Assembly (NCBI RefSeq): GCF_003410055.1
Contig: NZ_QUZK01000047.1
Location: 1 to 64,000, forward strand
DNA: 64,000 nt
Direction of reading: 5' to 3'
From: Wenzhouxiangella sediminis
GTDB taxonomy: Bacteria > Pseudomonadota > Gammaproteobacteria > Xanthomonadales > Wenzhouxiangellaceae
This document shows positions 8,758-17,250 of the stretch, one piece after another (position 1 is the stretch's first letter; every line of letters begins with the position of its first letter). The position numbers were made by a program, and so were the translations under genes. Under the pieces are notes generated by a model. It was not told the DNA's origin. It saw nothing but the letters and a program-made list of their open reading frames with translations, and made no database searches.

Positions 8758-10566
8758 GTGAGCGGCCGCGCCGGGTATCGAAGGCTCGCGTGGCTTGCGG
8801 TCGCGTTCGCATTGCTTGCGGCCAGCCTGCCGCTGCAGGCCCAGTATCGAGCCGAGTTGGTCCAGCTGCCTGCCCAGGGCACCGTCGGCAACATCAAGCA
8901 GTCGGCGGCAGTGCAGTTCGATCCCGATAAGCGACTCGGGCCGGAAGCCCTGATCCGAAGCGATGCCGGATTCGAGCCGTACTCGGTTGATTTCGAACAG
9001 ACGGCGCCGCCCCTGTGGCTCAAGATCAGGTTGTCGGCGCCGCGGAACTCGGATGGGCGCTATGTGCTTCGGGTTGCGCGGCGCTTGTTCGTCGACTTCG
9101 ATGTCTACATTCCCGAGCGAGGAGGAGCCCTGCGCCGGGAAAGCGCGGCCTTCAGCAAAGTGGTTACTGCCGAAACGGTCGGTAGGCAGTACGCCGTCGA
9201 TTTTGCAGTGCCCCCGGGCCAGACCCAGACCCTCCTTGTTTACGTCAACACGTTCCAGGCTTCTCTGCAACCGCTGGAGCTATGGATCCAGGACCGGGAG
9301 TCCTTCACGGATTCCAAGCTGAACGGCTTCGTGGTGTTCGGAATGTTGTGCGGGGTGCTGCTGGCGCTGATCTTCTACAACCTCGTGCTGTACATGAACC
9401 TCCGCCAGAGAGGTCACCTGTACTACGTCATGGCCATGCTCAGCATGGTGCTTCTGCTCGGCATCGACTCGGGCTTGCTGCAGACCTATCTGTTGCCGGA
9501 TGCCCTTCAGCCTCACGTCGCCCGTCTCGTCATGCTGTTCTCCGACGCGATGCTGATCACGATCGGCTTGTTCTTCCTGGCATTCACCAATGCGCCGCGA
9601 TACATCCCGAAGACAACCTGGCTGGTCCGGGCAACACTGGTGATACTGGGTGTCTTCGCTGTTGCCTTTGTCGTGGTTCCGATCGATCAATTACTGTTCG
9701 TCGCGACCCTGATCCAGCCCACGCAGCTTATCTACCAGGTGCTGCTGCTGGTGGCAGCGTTCATGGTCGGCCGCAAGGGCGCCACCGAAGGCTACATCTT
9801 CCTGGCCGCGTGGAGCCTGTTTCTGCTCAGCGGTTTCTTGCGTGTCTTCATGTCGCTCGGATTGCTTCCGCGCACGGACGTGCTCGAGTACATGATGTAT
9901 TTCGGCGCCGTTGCCGAGGCGACCATTCTTGCCCTGGGGCTGACCTGGCGCGTGCGACAGCTCTACGCGCGTCACGCCCGGGCCCTGGAAGAACAACACA
10001 AGGCCGCTCGACTGGCCAACCTGGATCCCCTGACCGACGCCTACAACCGTCGTTTTCTGCAGACCTACCTCGAAAGCGTAATGCCCGGGCCGAATTCGGA
10101 TTCCTTCGATCGGGCGGTGCTGATTCTCGACCTCGACAACTTCAAGGAAACCAACGACGAGTACGGTCATGCGGCCGGCGATATGGTGTTGCGGGAGTTG
10201 GTGCGCCGCTGCCAGCGCGTGCTTCGCGAGGGCGATGTCATCTGCCGCCTGGGTGGCGACGAGTTCGTGGTCGTGCTTTCCGACCAGACCGACCGCACCG
10301 GCCTTCAGGTGGCACGCCGCGTCATTGACGAGGTGGCCTCCGAGCCCTTCGTGTTCGACGGCGCGAAGATGCCGGTCACGACCAGCATCGGCGTGGTGTC
10401 GAGCATTTCACCGAAGTGTGCGGTCAGCGATATCCTGCGCATGGCCGACCAGGCGCTCTACCAGGCCAAGCAGGCGGGTCGAAACCGCGCCGTGCTGTTC
10501 GATCCCGACAAGGCCACGCCCTTCCGGCACGGTCCCTCCCGCGTTCCCAACAGGCACGAAGCATGA
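8758..10566 (+). CDS. 7TMR-DISM diguanylate cyclase (GGDEF)
   Basis: 602 residues from GTG at 8758, chosen because GGGAGG lies seven bases upstream and a clean signal peptide follows (LAWLAVAFALLAASLPLQAQ). Order: periplasmic 7TMR-DISM extracellular domain (about 25-180), seven-helix 7TM-DISM membrane domain (about 185-400), short linker, GGDEF domain. The active motif is GGDEF at 499-503, preceded five residues earlier by an RxxD inhibition site (REGD, 490-493), so it looks catalytically competent and product-inhibited. It makes c-di-GMP in response to a periplasmic ligand. Its stop overlaps the next ORF start (ATGA). Confidence 0.92.
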   Translation: MSGRAGYRRLAWLAVAFALLAASLPLQAQYRAELVQLPAQGTVGNIKQSAAVQFDPDKRLGPEALIRSDAGFEPYSVDFEQTAPPLWLKIRLSAPRNSDGRYVLRVARRLFVDFDVYIPERGGALRRESAAFSKVVTAETVGRQYAVDFAVPPGQTQTLLVYVNTFQASLQPLELWIQDRESFTDSKLNGFVVFGMLCGVLLALIFYNLVLYMNLRQRGHLYYVMAMLSMVLLLGIDSGLLQTYLLPDALQPHVARLVMLFSDAMLITIGLFFLAFTNAPRYIPKTTWLVRATLVILGVFAVAFVVVPIDQLLFVATLIQPTQLIYQVLLLVAAFMVGRKGATEGYIFLAAWSLFLLSGFLRVFMSLGLLPRTDVLEYMMYFGAVAEATILALGLTWRVRQLYARHARALEEQHKAARLANLDPLTDAYNRRFLQTYLESVMPGPNSDSFDRAVLILDLDNFKETNDEYGHAAGDMVLRELVRRCQRVLREGDVICRLGGDEFVVVLSDQTDRTGLQVARRVIDEVASEPFVFDGAKMPVTTSIGVVSSISPKCAVSDILRMADQALYQAKQAGRNRAVLFDPDKATPFRHGPSRVPNRHEA

Positions 10567-12077
10567 AGAACGAAAACATCACCATCGTCGGCGCCGGCGT
10601 CTCCGGCCTGTACTCCGCCTGGCGCCTGCTCGAGGCCGGCCATGACCCGGCCGGGCTGACCGTCCTGGAAGCCACCGACCGAATCGGCGGGCGGCTGTGG
10701 TCGCTGAAGATGCACCCCGACAGCAGTCTGCCCGCGGAGCTGGGCGGCATGTTCTTCAACGATCAGCAGCCGCTGGTCTACGGCCTGTGCAGCCGGGCCT
10801 TCGACTTGCCGAAGGAAACCGTCGAGCCGCAGCCGGATTTCGCCTGGTTGCGCGCCACGCGCTTCAAGGTTTCCCAGTTCGCCGACCCGAAGATCCAGCC
10901 CTACAACCTGGCGCCCGATGAACAGGGACTGAGCTATTACCAGCTGCTCGACCTGGCCTGCACGCGAATCGCCCCGGGCATCAAGGCGCTCTGGCCGCGC
11001 AACCCGAAGGGCTCGCGCGAGGAAACCCTCGACTATCTCAAGAAGCACGAGTTCGACGGCCGCCCGCTGTGGCGCTGGGGGTTCTGGAACCTGCTTGCGC
11101 GTGTGATCAGCAACGAGGCCTGGTTGGCGCTTCGCGGCATGATCAGCAGCTACGAGATGCTGTCGAACTGGAACGCCTTCGACGCGATGGTCTCGATCGT
11201 CGTCGAGCAAAGCGGCAAGTGGTACCGGCTGACCCACGGTTACCAGCACATGCCCGAGGCCCTGGCCGAAGCCGTCGAGAAAGCTGGCGCGTCGATCCTC
11301 AGAAACCACGTCGTTCGCCGGGTCGAATCGTCGGGAAATCGGCTGCGTCTTTCGGTCCGCGCCGAGGGTGTCGAGCGAGAATTCGAATCCGATCGCATCG
11401 TGCTCGCGATTCCCAAGGCGCCGATCACCCGTTTGATCGAAGCCAGCCCTGCACTGCAAGAAGGGGAACTGGCCGCGAGGATCGACTCGGTCGAGGGCGT
11501 GCCCGCCTGCAAGATCTTCCTGACCTTCGACAAGCCCTGGTGGCGCGACGTGCCCGATGGGCCCGGCAAGATCGCGGACGGCACCTACGGCGTCTCGCAC
11601 ACCGACCTGCCCATGCGCCAGTGCTACTACCTGGGCGTGGACAAGGGCTCGGGCGAGGCGCTGATGCTGGCCAGCTACGCCGACACCGATGCGGTGAGCT
11701 TCTGGCGGGCGCTGACCCCCGACAGCGGACGCGGCCTGGCGCTCGAGAGCGATCTCAGCGACGTCGCGCTCACCGAGATCCGCCGCGAACTGTCCGAAAT
11801 GCACGGCGTCGACGTACCGCAGCCCACCGCCGCCTGCTTCATCGACTGGAGCGTATGGCCGTACGGCGGCGGCTGGCACAGCTGGATGCCCGGCTGGAAG
11901 AGCTGGGAGGTCACCGACGCCATGTGCGCCCCCGTGAACGGCCTGGCGCTGCATGTCTGCGGCGAGAGCTACAGCACGGCCCAGGGCTGGAGCGAGGGCG
12001 CGCTGCAGTCGGCCGAAGACATGCTCCAGCGCTGCTTCGGGCTGGACGCACCCGATTGGCTGGATCCGTCGAGCTGA
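10563..12077 (+). CDS. FAD-dependent amine oxidase-like protein
   Basis: 504 residues. The N-terminal dinucleotide fold has GAGVSGLYSAW (10-20) and the second FAD motif EATDRIGGRLWS; the C-terminal FAD-contacting part ends in HVCGESYSTAQGWSEGALQSAEDM, the flavin amine oxidase signature. It begins at ATG 10563, overlapping the cyclase stop, and is followed after 46 bases by the borosin precursor gene. The position makes it a candidate tailoring enzyme or partner of the RiPP pathway, but amine oxidases of this type also act on free amines. Substrate unknown. Confidence 0.85.
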   Translation: MKNENITIVGAGVSGLYSAWRLLEAGHDPAGLTVLEATDRIGGRLWSLKMHPDSSLPAELGGMFFNDQQPLVYGLCSRAFDLPKETVEPQPDFAWLRATRFKVSQFADPKIQPYNLAPDEQGLSYYQLLDLACTRIAPGIKALWPRNPKGSREETLDYLKKHEFDGRPLWRWGFWNLLARVISNEAWLALRGMISSYEMLSNWNAFDAMVSIVVEQSGKWYRLTHGYQHMPEALAEAVEKAGASILRNHVVRRVESSGNRLRLSVRAEGVEREFESDRIVLAIPKAPITRLIEASPALQEGELAARIDSVEGVPACKIFLTFDKPWWRDVPDGPGKIADGTYGVSHTDLPMRQCYYLGVDKGSGEALMLASYADTDAVSFWRALTPDSGRGLALESDLSDVALTEIRRELSEMHGVDVPQPTAACFIDWSVWPYGGGWHSWMPGWKSWEVTDAMCAPVNGLALHVCGESYSTAQGWSEGALQSAEDMLQRCFGLDAPDWLDPSS

Positions 12078-12123
12078 TTCGCTCGACGGTCAATTCTGGA
12101 AAACCACGAAAGGGAAGACAAAA

Positions 12124-12327
12124 ATGTCCGACAACACGCACAAACTGCTATCGAGCCTGGCCGAAGATCCCGAGACGCTGGAGCGATTCAAGAAGGATCC
12201 CGAAGGCGTCATGAAGGAGTACGGCGTGCCGGAAGACCACCAGAAGCTGATTCTCTCCGGCGACAAGGAGAAGCTCGCCGACGAAGCGGGGATCGATCAC
12301 AACAAGCTCCAGTTCATCATTATTTGA
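12124..12327 (+). CDS. Split-borosin RiPP precursor peptide (SonA-like, LigA-like leader)
   Basis: 67 residues. Residues about 7-55 form a helical LigA-like/borosin-binding domain (LAEDPETLERFKKDPEGVM; then YGVPEDHQKLILSGDKEKL). The C terminus (LQFIII, 62-67) is a short hydrophobic stretch ending right at the stop, as expected for a borosin core. An AAGGGAAG ribosome site precedes the ATG. The stop overlaps the start of the methyltransferase (TGATG). From memory, the Shewanella SonA precursor has the same domain layout with methylated Ile near its C terminus. The core identity and methylated positions are inference; a LigA-like enzyme subunit is unlikely because no dioxygenase is adjacent. 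Confidence 0.85.
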   Translation: MSDNTHKLLSSLAEDPETLERFKKDPEGVMKEYGVPEDHQKLILSGDKEKLADEAGIDHNKLQFIII

Positions 12328-13142
12328 TGGTGCCCGGCCGCCTGAGCGTTGTCGGTACCGGCATTCGCCCGGGCGGCCATCTCACCCGCGAAGCGCAGCA
12401 CCTGCTGCGCGGCGCCGACCGCGTCTTCACCGTGGTCGACGGCCTCACCCTCGATCGCCTGCGTGAGCTCAACGCGCGGGTCGAATCGCTCCAGGACGCC
12501 TACGCGGTCGGCCGGCGGCGCGACGACAGCTATGCCGAGATGGTGCGGCGCATCCTTGCACCGCTCGACGAAGGCGCCCATGTCTGCGCCGCCTTCTACG
12601 GCCACCCCGGCGTTTTCGTCTGGCCGGCGCACGAAGCCATCCGGCAAGCACGCGCGGCCGGGCATCGCGCCGTCATGTATCCCGGCATCTCCGCCGAGGA
12701 CTGCCTGTTCGCCGACCTGGGGCTCGACCCGGCCCTGCACGGCTGCCAGAGTTTCGAGGCCACCGATTTTCTGCTCCACGCCCGCCGCTTCGACCCCACC
12801 GCCGCGCTGATCCTCTGGCAGCCGGTCACGCTCGGCGATCTCCGCCGCGATGCATTCGAGCACGATCCGGAGTGGGTGAAGGTGCTCGCCGAGGTGCTCG
12901 CGGCCGACTACCCGGCCGACCACCCGGTGACCGTCTACGAAGCCGCGGTCTTTCCGCTCGACGAGCCCCGCAGGGAACAGGTGCCGCTGAATCGACTGCA
13001 CGAGGCGCGCTTCAGCCAGGTGTCCACCCTCTACCTGCCGCCCGCCGCGCCCCCGGCCCTGAGTGCGGAAAGACTCGAGCGCCTGGGCATCAGCGAATCC
13101 GAGCTGACCTTCGGCGCCTACCAGCTGCACCGGCGAGGCTGA
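12327..13142 (+). CDS. Borosin-type peptide alpha-N-methyltransferase (SonM/OphM-like, TP-methylase fold)
   Basis: 271 residues of tetrapyrrole-methylase fold. The SAM-site motif VVGTGIRPGGHLT (8-20), AFYGHPGVFVWP (89-100) and PGISAEDCLFADLGLDP (119-135), then GCQSFEATDFL, match borosin methyltransferases (fungal OphMA, bacterial SonM) much better than cobalamin or siroheme methylases. These enzymes transfer methyl groups from SAM to backbone amides of a peptide substrate. Here enzyme and substrate are separate genes (split borosin). ATG 12327 overlaps the precursor stop; a TTG one codon upstream is an alternative start. Confidence 0.9.
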   Translation: MVPGRLSVVGTGIRPGGHLTREAQHLLRGADRVFTVVDGLTLDRLRELNARVESLQDAYAVGRRRDDSYAEMVRRILAPLDEGAHVCAAFYGHPGVFVWPAHEAIRQARAAGHRAVMYPGISAEDCLFADLGLDPALHGCQSFEATDFLLHARRFDPTAALILWQPVTLGDLRRDAFEHDPEWVKVLAEVLAADYPADHPVTVYEAAVFPLDEPRREQVPLNRLHEARFSQVSTLYLPPAAPPALSAERLERLGISESELTFGAYQLHRRG

Positions 13143-13151
13143 GCCGGGTCC

Positions 13152-14720
13152 CTACAAGAGCCAGACGATCGGCAGTCTTGCCAGGATCGCCACGCCCATG
13201 CGTTTCCACACGCTGGTGTGCGGTTCGTGTTCGTGGCGCAGCGTGCCCGACTCGGTGCGTTCGATCCAGTACAGTCCGCCGTGGTCGTCGAGGTGCACCG
13301 AGTAGGCGCGCTCGGGCACGTCCACTGCGAAGGTCTCTTCCAGCTCGGCGGCCAGTTCCGGGCTGTCGATCAACAGGCCCATCTCGGTGTTGAGCCGCGC
13401 CGAGCGCGGGTCGAAGTTGAACGAACCCACGAACACGCGCTCGCCGTCGACCGCGAAGGTCTTGGCGTGCAGGCTCGAACCGGAACTGCCCAACGGGCCG
13501 GTCCCGCGCATCCGTTCCTGGCCCGACAGGTGCTGCATCTCGAAGAGCTTCACGCCGGCCTTCAGCAGGCGTTTGCGGTAGCGGCTGTAGCCCGAATGCA
13601 CGGCGGCGACGTCGGTGGCTTCCAGCGAGTTGGTCAGCACCACCACTTCCACGCCGCTACGGGCCAGCTCGGTGAACAGCTTCGCACCGGTGCGGGTCGG
13701 TACGAAATAGGGCGAGACCACGTACATGCGCTCTTGCGGCAGGCCGATGGTTTCCTGCAGCTGGTCGCTGAGCAGGCCCTTGGGACCGGGCTTGTCGAGA
13801 ATCTTGCTCGGGTCGTCGCTGAGCAGCTCGGCCCGGCCCCAGAGCATTTCCAGTCGGCCGTCGAGGAAGCGCTCGATGAAGCGTGAGTGCTCGAAGTTGT
13901 CCAGGTAGGCGCTCGCCGCCTCGTCGTGCTCGATGCGCGCGGCCTCGCGGCGCAGCCGGGCGATGGGATCGCCCCCGCCCGGCTCGACCAGGGTCTCGAC
14001 CGGCCAGGCCGATTCGCTGTTCCAGTAGCGGTCGAAGTCGTCGGACACTTCGTCCACGACCTGGCCGACGGCGAGCACGTCGACGTCGGCGAACAACAGT
14101 CCGGTGCCGGCGGCGAAATACTCGTCGGCAACGTTGCGCCCGCCCACGATGGTGGCGCGGTTGTCGGCGGTGAAGGCCTTGTTGTGCATGCGCCGGTTGA
14201 TGCGGCGAAAGTCGGTGAAGTAATTCACCCAGCGCGGCCAGCGCAGGGCGAAGGGATTGAACAGTCGGATCTCGATGCGCTCGTGCCGGGCCAGGGCGAG
14301 CAGCGTCTGGTCCAGGCCCTCGACCCCGTTGTCGTCGAGCAGCAGGCGCACGCGCACGCCGCGGTCGGCCGCCTGGAGCAGGGCGTGCAGCATCAGCGTG
14401 CCGGTCAGGTCGTCGCCCCAGATGTAGTACTGCACATCCAGCGTGCGCTCGGCGGCGTGGGCCAACAGGTAACGGGCGGCGAAGGCATCCAGCGGGCCAT
14501 AAAGGGGATGGATGCCGCTTTCGCCGGGGTGTTCGCTGTTCTGCTCGGCCAGCGACCGCCCCAGGCGCGTGTTGCGCGCGGCCTCGGCGGGCAGTGCCTC
14601 CGATCGCCCGGGGTTCGGACGCTCAGGCAGCCGGGGCCAGAACACCAGCGCCGCTCCCAACACGATCAGCAACAACAGCACCCGGCGCCATGGGAAGCGC
14701 TTTGGTGACGGCGCGGCCAC
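13152..14720 (-). CDS. Phospholipase D family protein (cardiolipin-synthase-like)
   Basis: 522 residues, GTG start. An N-terminal membrane anchor (about residues 12-28) precedes two PLD half-domains with the HxK motifs RMHNKAFTADNRATIVGGRN and SLHAKTFAVDGERVFVGSFN. The two HKD motifs form one active site with a phospho-histidine intermediate. Cardiolipin synthase C-like transferase or a phospholipase are both possible. It lies 36 bases downstream of the HxlR regulator gene on the same strand and may be co-transcribed; it converges on the borosin methyltransferase. Confidence 0.88.
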   Translation of the reverse strand: MAAPSPKRFPWRRVLLLLIVLGAALVFWPRLPERPNPGRSEALPAEAARNTRLGRSLAEQNSEHPGESGIHPLYGPLDAFAARYLLAHAAERTLDVQYYIWGDDLTGTLMLHALLQAADRGVRVRLLLDDNGVEGLDQTLLALARHERIEIRLFNPFALRWPRWVNYFTDFRRINRRMHNKAFTADNRATIVGGRNVADEYFAAGTGLLFADVDVLAVGQVVDEVSDDFDRYWNSESAWPVETLVEPGGGDPIARLRREAARIEHDEAASAYLDNFEHSRFIERFLDGRLEMLWGRAELLSDDPSKILDKPGPKGLLSDQLQETIGLPQERMYVVSPYFVPTRTGAKLFTELARSGVEVVVLTNSLEATDVAAVHSGYSRYRKRLLKAGVKLFEMQHLSGQERMRGTGPLGSSGSSLHAKTFAVDGERVFVGSFNFDPRSARLNTEMGLLIDSPELAAELEETFAVDVPERAYSVHLDDHGGLYWIERTESGTLRHEHEPHTSVWKRMGVAILARLPIVWLL

Positions 14721-14756
14721 GCTCAGGCCACCGCGCGGACGAACTGACGGCCTGGA

Positions 14757-15275
14757 TCACGACGCCGCATGGGCCGCCTCGTGCCCGGCCTGTTCCATCG
14801 CCGCGACCAGGCGAGCCTTGAGCGCCGGGTCTGCGTCCGGGCCGGGCAGCATGGCGAGCTCGCCGGCGTCGAGCTCGCGCCCGTCGGCGCTCAGCACCTT
14901 GATGCGCTGGATCTCCTCGCCGGTGGCCCTTTCGACGTAGCGCACCGAATGCGAACAATCGCTCAGGTGCTGCTCGGACCACTGCGACAGGGCGATCAGC
15001 ACCGGGAAAAGCGCGCGGCCCGATCGCGTCAGCCGGTACTCGACCACGCGCCGGTCGGTTTCCGAGGCCTTGCGCTGGAGCAGCCCGGCCTCGACCAGCT
15101 TGCGCAGGCGGTTGGTCAGGATGTTGCGCGCGATGCCCAGACGCTTCTCGAACTCGTTGAACTTGCCGCTGCCCAGGAAGGCCTCGCGGATGATCATCAG
15201 GCTCCAGCCGTCGCCCAGCAGCGCGGTCACGCGGGCGATGGGGCAGTTGCCGTGACAGGGGTTGGCTTTGCTCAT
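14757..15275 (-). CDS. HxlR-family winged-helix transcriptional regulator
   Basis: 172 residues from ATG at 15275 (longer frame upstream is untypical). Residues about 8-100 are the HxlR domain: CPIARVTALLGDGWSLMIIREAFLGSGKFNEFEKRLGIARNILTNRLRKL in consecutive parts, with the sensor-type cysteine CxxxC near the N terminus (NPCHGNC). HxlR proteins often sense electrophiles or redox state. The C-terminal ~60 residues are an unassigned extension. A perfect palindrome just upstream of the start is a candidate operator. Confidence 0.88.
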   Translation of the reverse strand: MSKANPCHGNCPIARVTALLGDGWSLMIIREAFLGSGKFNEFEKRLGIARNILTNRLRKLVEAGLLQRKASETDRRVVEYRLTRSGRALFPVLIALSQWSEQHLSDCSHSVRYVERATGEEIQRIKVLSADGRELDAGELAMLPGPDADPALKARLVAAMEQAGHEAAHAAS

Positions 15276-15296
15276 GGGGTCAGTCTGCGGGATTGG

Positions 15297-15349
15297 GTTG
15301 CAAAATGCAACTAATCGGCGTAGCCTGTAATCGGGTTTCGTTTTGCAAC
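15297..15349. promoter_or_regulatory. Candidate HxlR operator (palindrome plus half-site)
   Basis: A perfect 15-bp palindrome GTTGCAAAATGCAAC (15297-15311) lies 22 bases upstream of the HxlR start. A second half with the sequence GTTTTGCAAC is at 15340-15349, close to the divergent small ORF. Autoregulation through such a divergent operator is common for HxlR proteins; binding here is inferred. Confidence 0.55.
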
Positions 15350-15385
15350 TGAATTTCCCGAGGCACCCAGGAAGAGAGAAACGCC

Positions 15386-15484
15386 ATGCTGATTCCCGAA
15401 AACCAATCCCGAATGACCGCCCGCCGACTCGTCGCCCTGATCGCCGTCTGGGGCCTGCTGGGCCTGTTCGCCTGGCTGGCCTGA
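15386..15484 (+). CDS. Possible 32-residue membrane peptide
   Basis: Short ORF reading MLIPENQSRMTARRLVALIA then VWGLLGLFAWLA. It has a charged N terminus and a single hydrophobic helix of about 18 residues ending at the stop. AGGAAGAG lies about eight bases upstream of the ATG, and the ORF sits divergently from the HxlR gene downstream of the candidate operator, which would make it a plausible target. No family recognised. Confidence 0.5.
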   Translation: MLIPENQSRMTARRLVALIAVWGLLGLFAWLA

Positions 15485-15569
15485 CGCCGATGCCGCCAGG
15501 CTGGTTCGGCGCGGGCAACTGGCGTAGACTTTTTCCACGCCTGTTGGACGCAACGCAAGGGAGCCCGTC

Positions 15570-15863
15570 ATGAGCAGCGAAGAGCGGAAGGATTTCATCG
15601 AGCGCCTGAAATCGCGCCTGGACGAACTCGACGACAAGATCGACGAGTACGACAAGCGCGCCGAGGAAGCCGGGTCGAAGGCCCGCGAGGAGTACCACGA
15701 GAGGCTGGCCGAAATGCGCAGCCGCCGCAAGGACCTCGCCAACAAACTGGACGAGCTGCGGTCGGCCGGCGAGCTGCAGTGGTCAAAGCTCAAGCGCGAA
15801 GCCGAGTACACCTGGGACGCGCTCCAGAACTCGTTCAACTACTTCAAGTCGCACTTCAAGTAA
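15570..15863 (+). CDS. Small coiled-coil protein
   Basis: 97 residues, almost entirely charged amphipathic helix (heptad-like ERLKSRLDELDDKIDEYDKR, then EEYHERLAEMRSRRKDLANK), ending in an aromatic stretch NSFNYFKSHFK. No membrane segment or catalytic motif. It resembles small stress-associated coiled-coil proteins of the sll1863 type. It is followed after 19 bases by the M24 peptidase gene. Function not assigned. Confidence 0.8.
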   Translation: MSSEERKDFIERLKSRLDELDDKIDEYDKRAEEAGSKAREEYHERLAEMRSRRKDLANKLDELRSAGELQWSKLKREAEYTWDALQNSFNYFKSHFK

Positions 15864-15882
15864 GCCCCGACCGGGAGAAACG

Positions 15883-17250
15883 ATGATCAGGACCACCCTC
15901 CTGCTGGCCCTGGCGCCGGCTCTGTTGCTTGCGCATCCGCAAGCCGCCGCCCAGACTTCTTCCCACGACCAGGGCCGCGTACTCGAATCGGCCGATCTCG
16001 CCGTGCTCTCGACCCGCGAGCGCATCGAGCCGGAGAACGCCATGCTCGCCGCCCGGCTCGAGAACCTGCTGCCGGGCCTGATGGAAGAGACGGGCATCGA
16101 CATGTGGCTGGTCCTCAACCGCGAGTACGGCGAGGATCCGGTCTACTTCACCCTGGTGCCCCAACCCGGCTTCGCCGCCCGCCGGACCACGATGCTGGTG
16201 TTTTCCCGCAATGAAGACGGCCGGGTCGAGCGACTCACCGTCAACCGCTATCCCCTGGGCGAACCCTACGAGTCGGCCTGGGAGGGCGGCTCGCTCGAGG
16301 AACAGTGGGCGGCGCTCGGCGAGCTCATCGTCGATCGGGATCCCGCGCGCATCGGCATCAACGTTTCCGAGCACTGGCCCGAGGCCGACGGCCTCACGCA
16401 CGGGCTTTACCAGAAGTTGCTGGCCGCGCTGCCGCCGGAATTCCACGATCGACTGCTGCCGGCCGAGGACCTCGTCATCCGCTGGCTGGAGACGCGCAGC
16501 CAGAGCGAGCTCAACGTCTATCCGCACATCGTCTCGCTGGCGCGCGGCGTCATCGCCGAAGCGTTCTCCGCCCGCGTCATCACGCCCGGCGTGACCACCA
16601 CCGACGATGTCGCCTGGTTCATTCGCCTGCGTTTCGAATCGCTGGGCCTCGAACCCTGGTTCATGCCCTACGTCAACATCCAGCGCCCCGGAATGGAATG
16701 CGGCGAGGAGGCGCCCTTCTGCGGCGCTTCGGGCACCGTCCAGCCCGGCGACGTGCTGCATACCGACGTCGGCATCTGCTATCTGAAGCTCTGCACCGAC
16801 ACCCAGGAGATGGGCTACGTGCCGAAACCGGGCGAGACCGAAGTACCGCAAGGGCTCCGGGACGCCCTGGCCCAGGGCAATGACTGGCAGGACGGACTGA
16901 CTGCCGCGTTCGAAACCGGCCGGACCGGCAACGAAATTCTGGCCGCCGCCCAGCAGGCCATGGCCGATGCGCCCTGGACCTTCAACATCTATACCCATCC
17001 CATCGGCTTTTTCGGCCATGCGCCCGGGCCGACCATCGGCATGTGGGACCTGCCCGCCGAAGTCGCGCACACCGGTGACTGGCCCCTGCACGCCGATACC
17101 GCCTATGCCATCGAGGGAAGCATCAAGACGCCGGTCCCCGAATGGGGCGACCAGCTGGTGAACATCAAGCTGGAACAGACCGCCGTGTTCGACGGCGAGC
17201 GCGTGATCTACCTGGCCGGCCGACAGACCGGCTGGCACGTGATTCGCTAG
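15883..17250 (+). CDS. Secreted M24-family metallopeptidase (Xaa-Pro aminopeptidase-like)
   Basis: 455 residues with a signal peptide (TLLLALAPALLLAHPQAAAQ). The creatinase-like N-terminal domain is followed by the pita-bread domain from about residue 215. Metal ligands can be followed: Asp pair in HTDVGICYLKLCTDTQE, His in GFFGHAPGP, Glu in AIEGS and KLEQTA. The family removes N-terminal residues ahead of proline; in the periplasm this would serve peptide use. It ends in a 4-base CTAG overlap with the convergent hydrolase. Confidence 0.87.
   Translation: MIRTTLLLALAPALLLAHPQAAAQTSSHDQGRVLESADLAVLSTRERIEPENAMLAARLENLLPGLMEETGIDMWLVLNREYGEDPVYFTLVPQPGFAARRTTMLVFSRNEDGRVERLTVNRYPLGEPYESAWEGGSLEEQWAALGELIVDRDPARIGINVSEHWPEADGLTHGLYQKLLAALPPEFHDRLLPAEDLVIRWLETRSQSELNVYPHIVSLARGVIAEAFSARVITPGVTTTDDVAWFIRLRFESLGLEPWFMPYVNIQRPGMECGEEAPFCGASGTVQPGDVLHTDVGICYLKLCTDTQEMGYVPKPGETEVPQGLRDALAQGNDWQDGLTAAFETGRTGNEILAAAQQAMADAPWTFNIYTHPIGFFGHAPGPTIGMWDLPAEVAHTGDWPLHADTAYAIEGSIKTPVPEWGDQLVNIKLEQTAVFDGERVIYLAGRQTGWHVIR

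Noticed and set aside
12124-12327. LigA subunit of a ring-cleavage dioxygenase
   Set aside because: No LigB-type gene is adjacent, and the peptide is directly coupled to a borosin-type methyltransferase.
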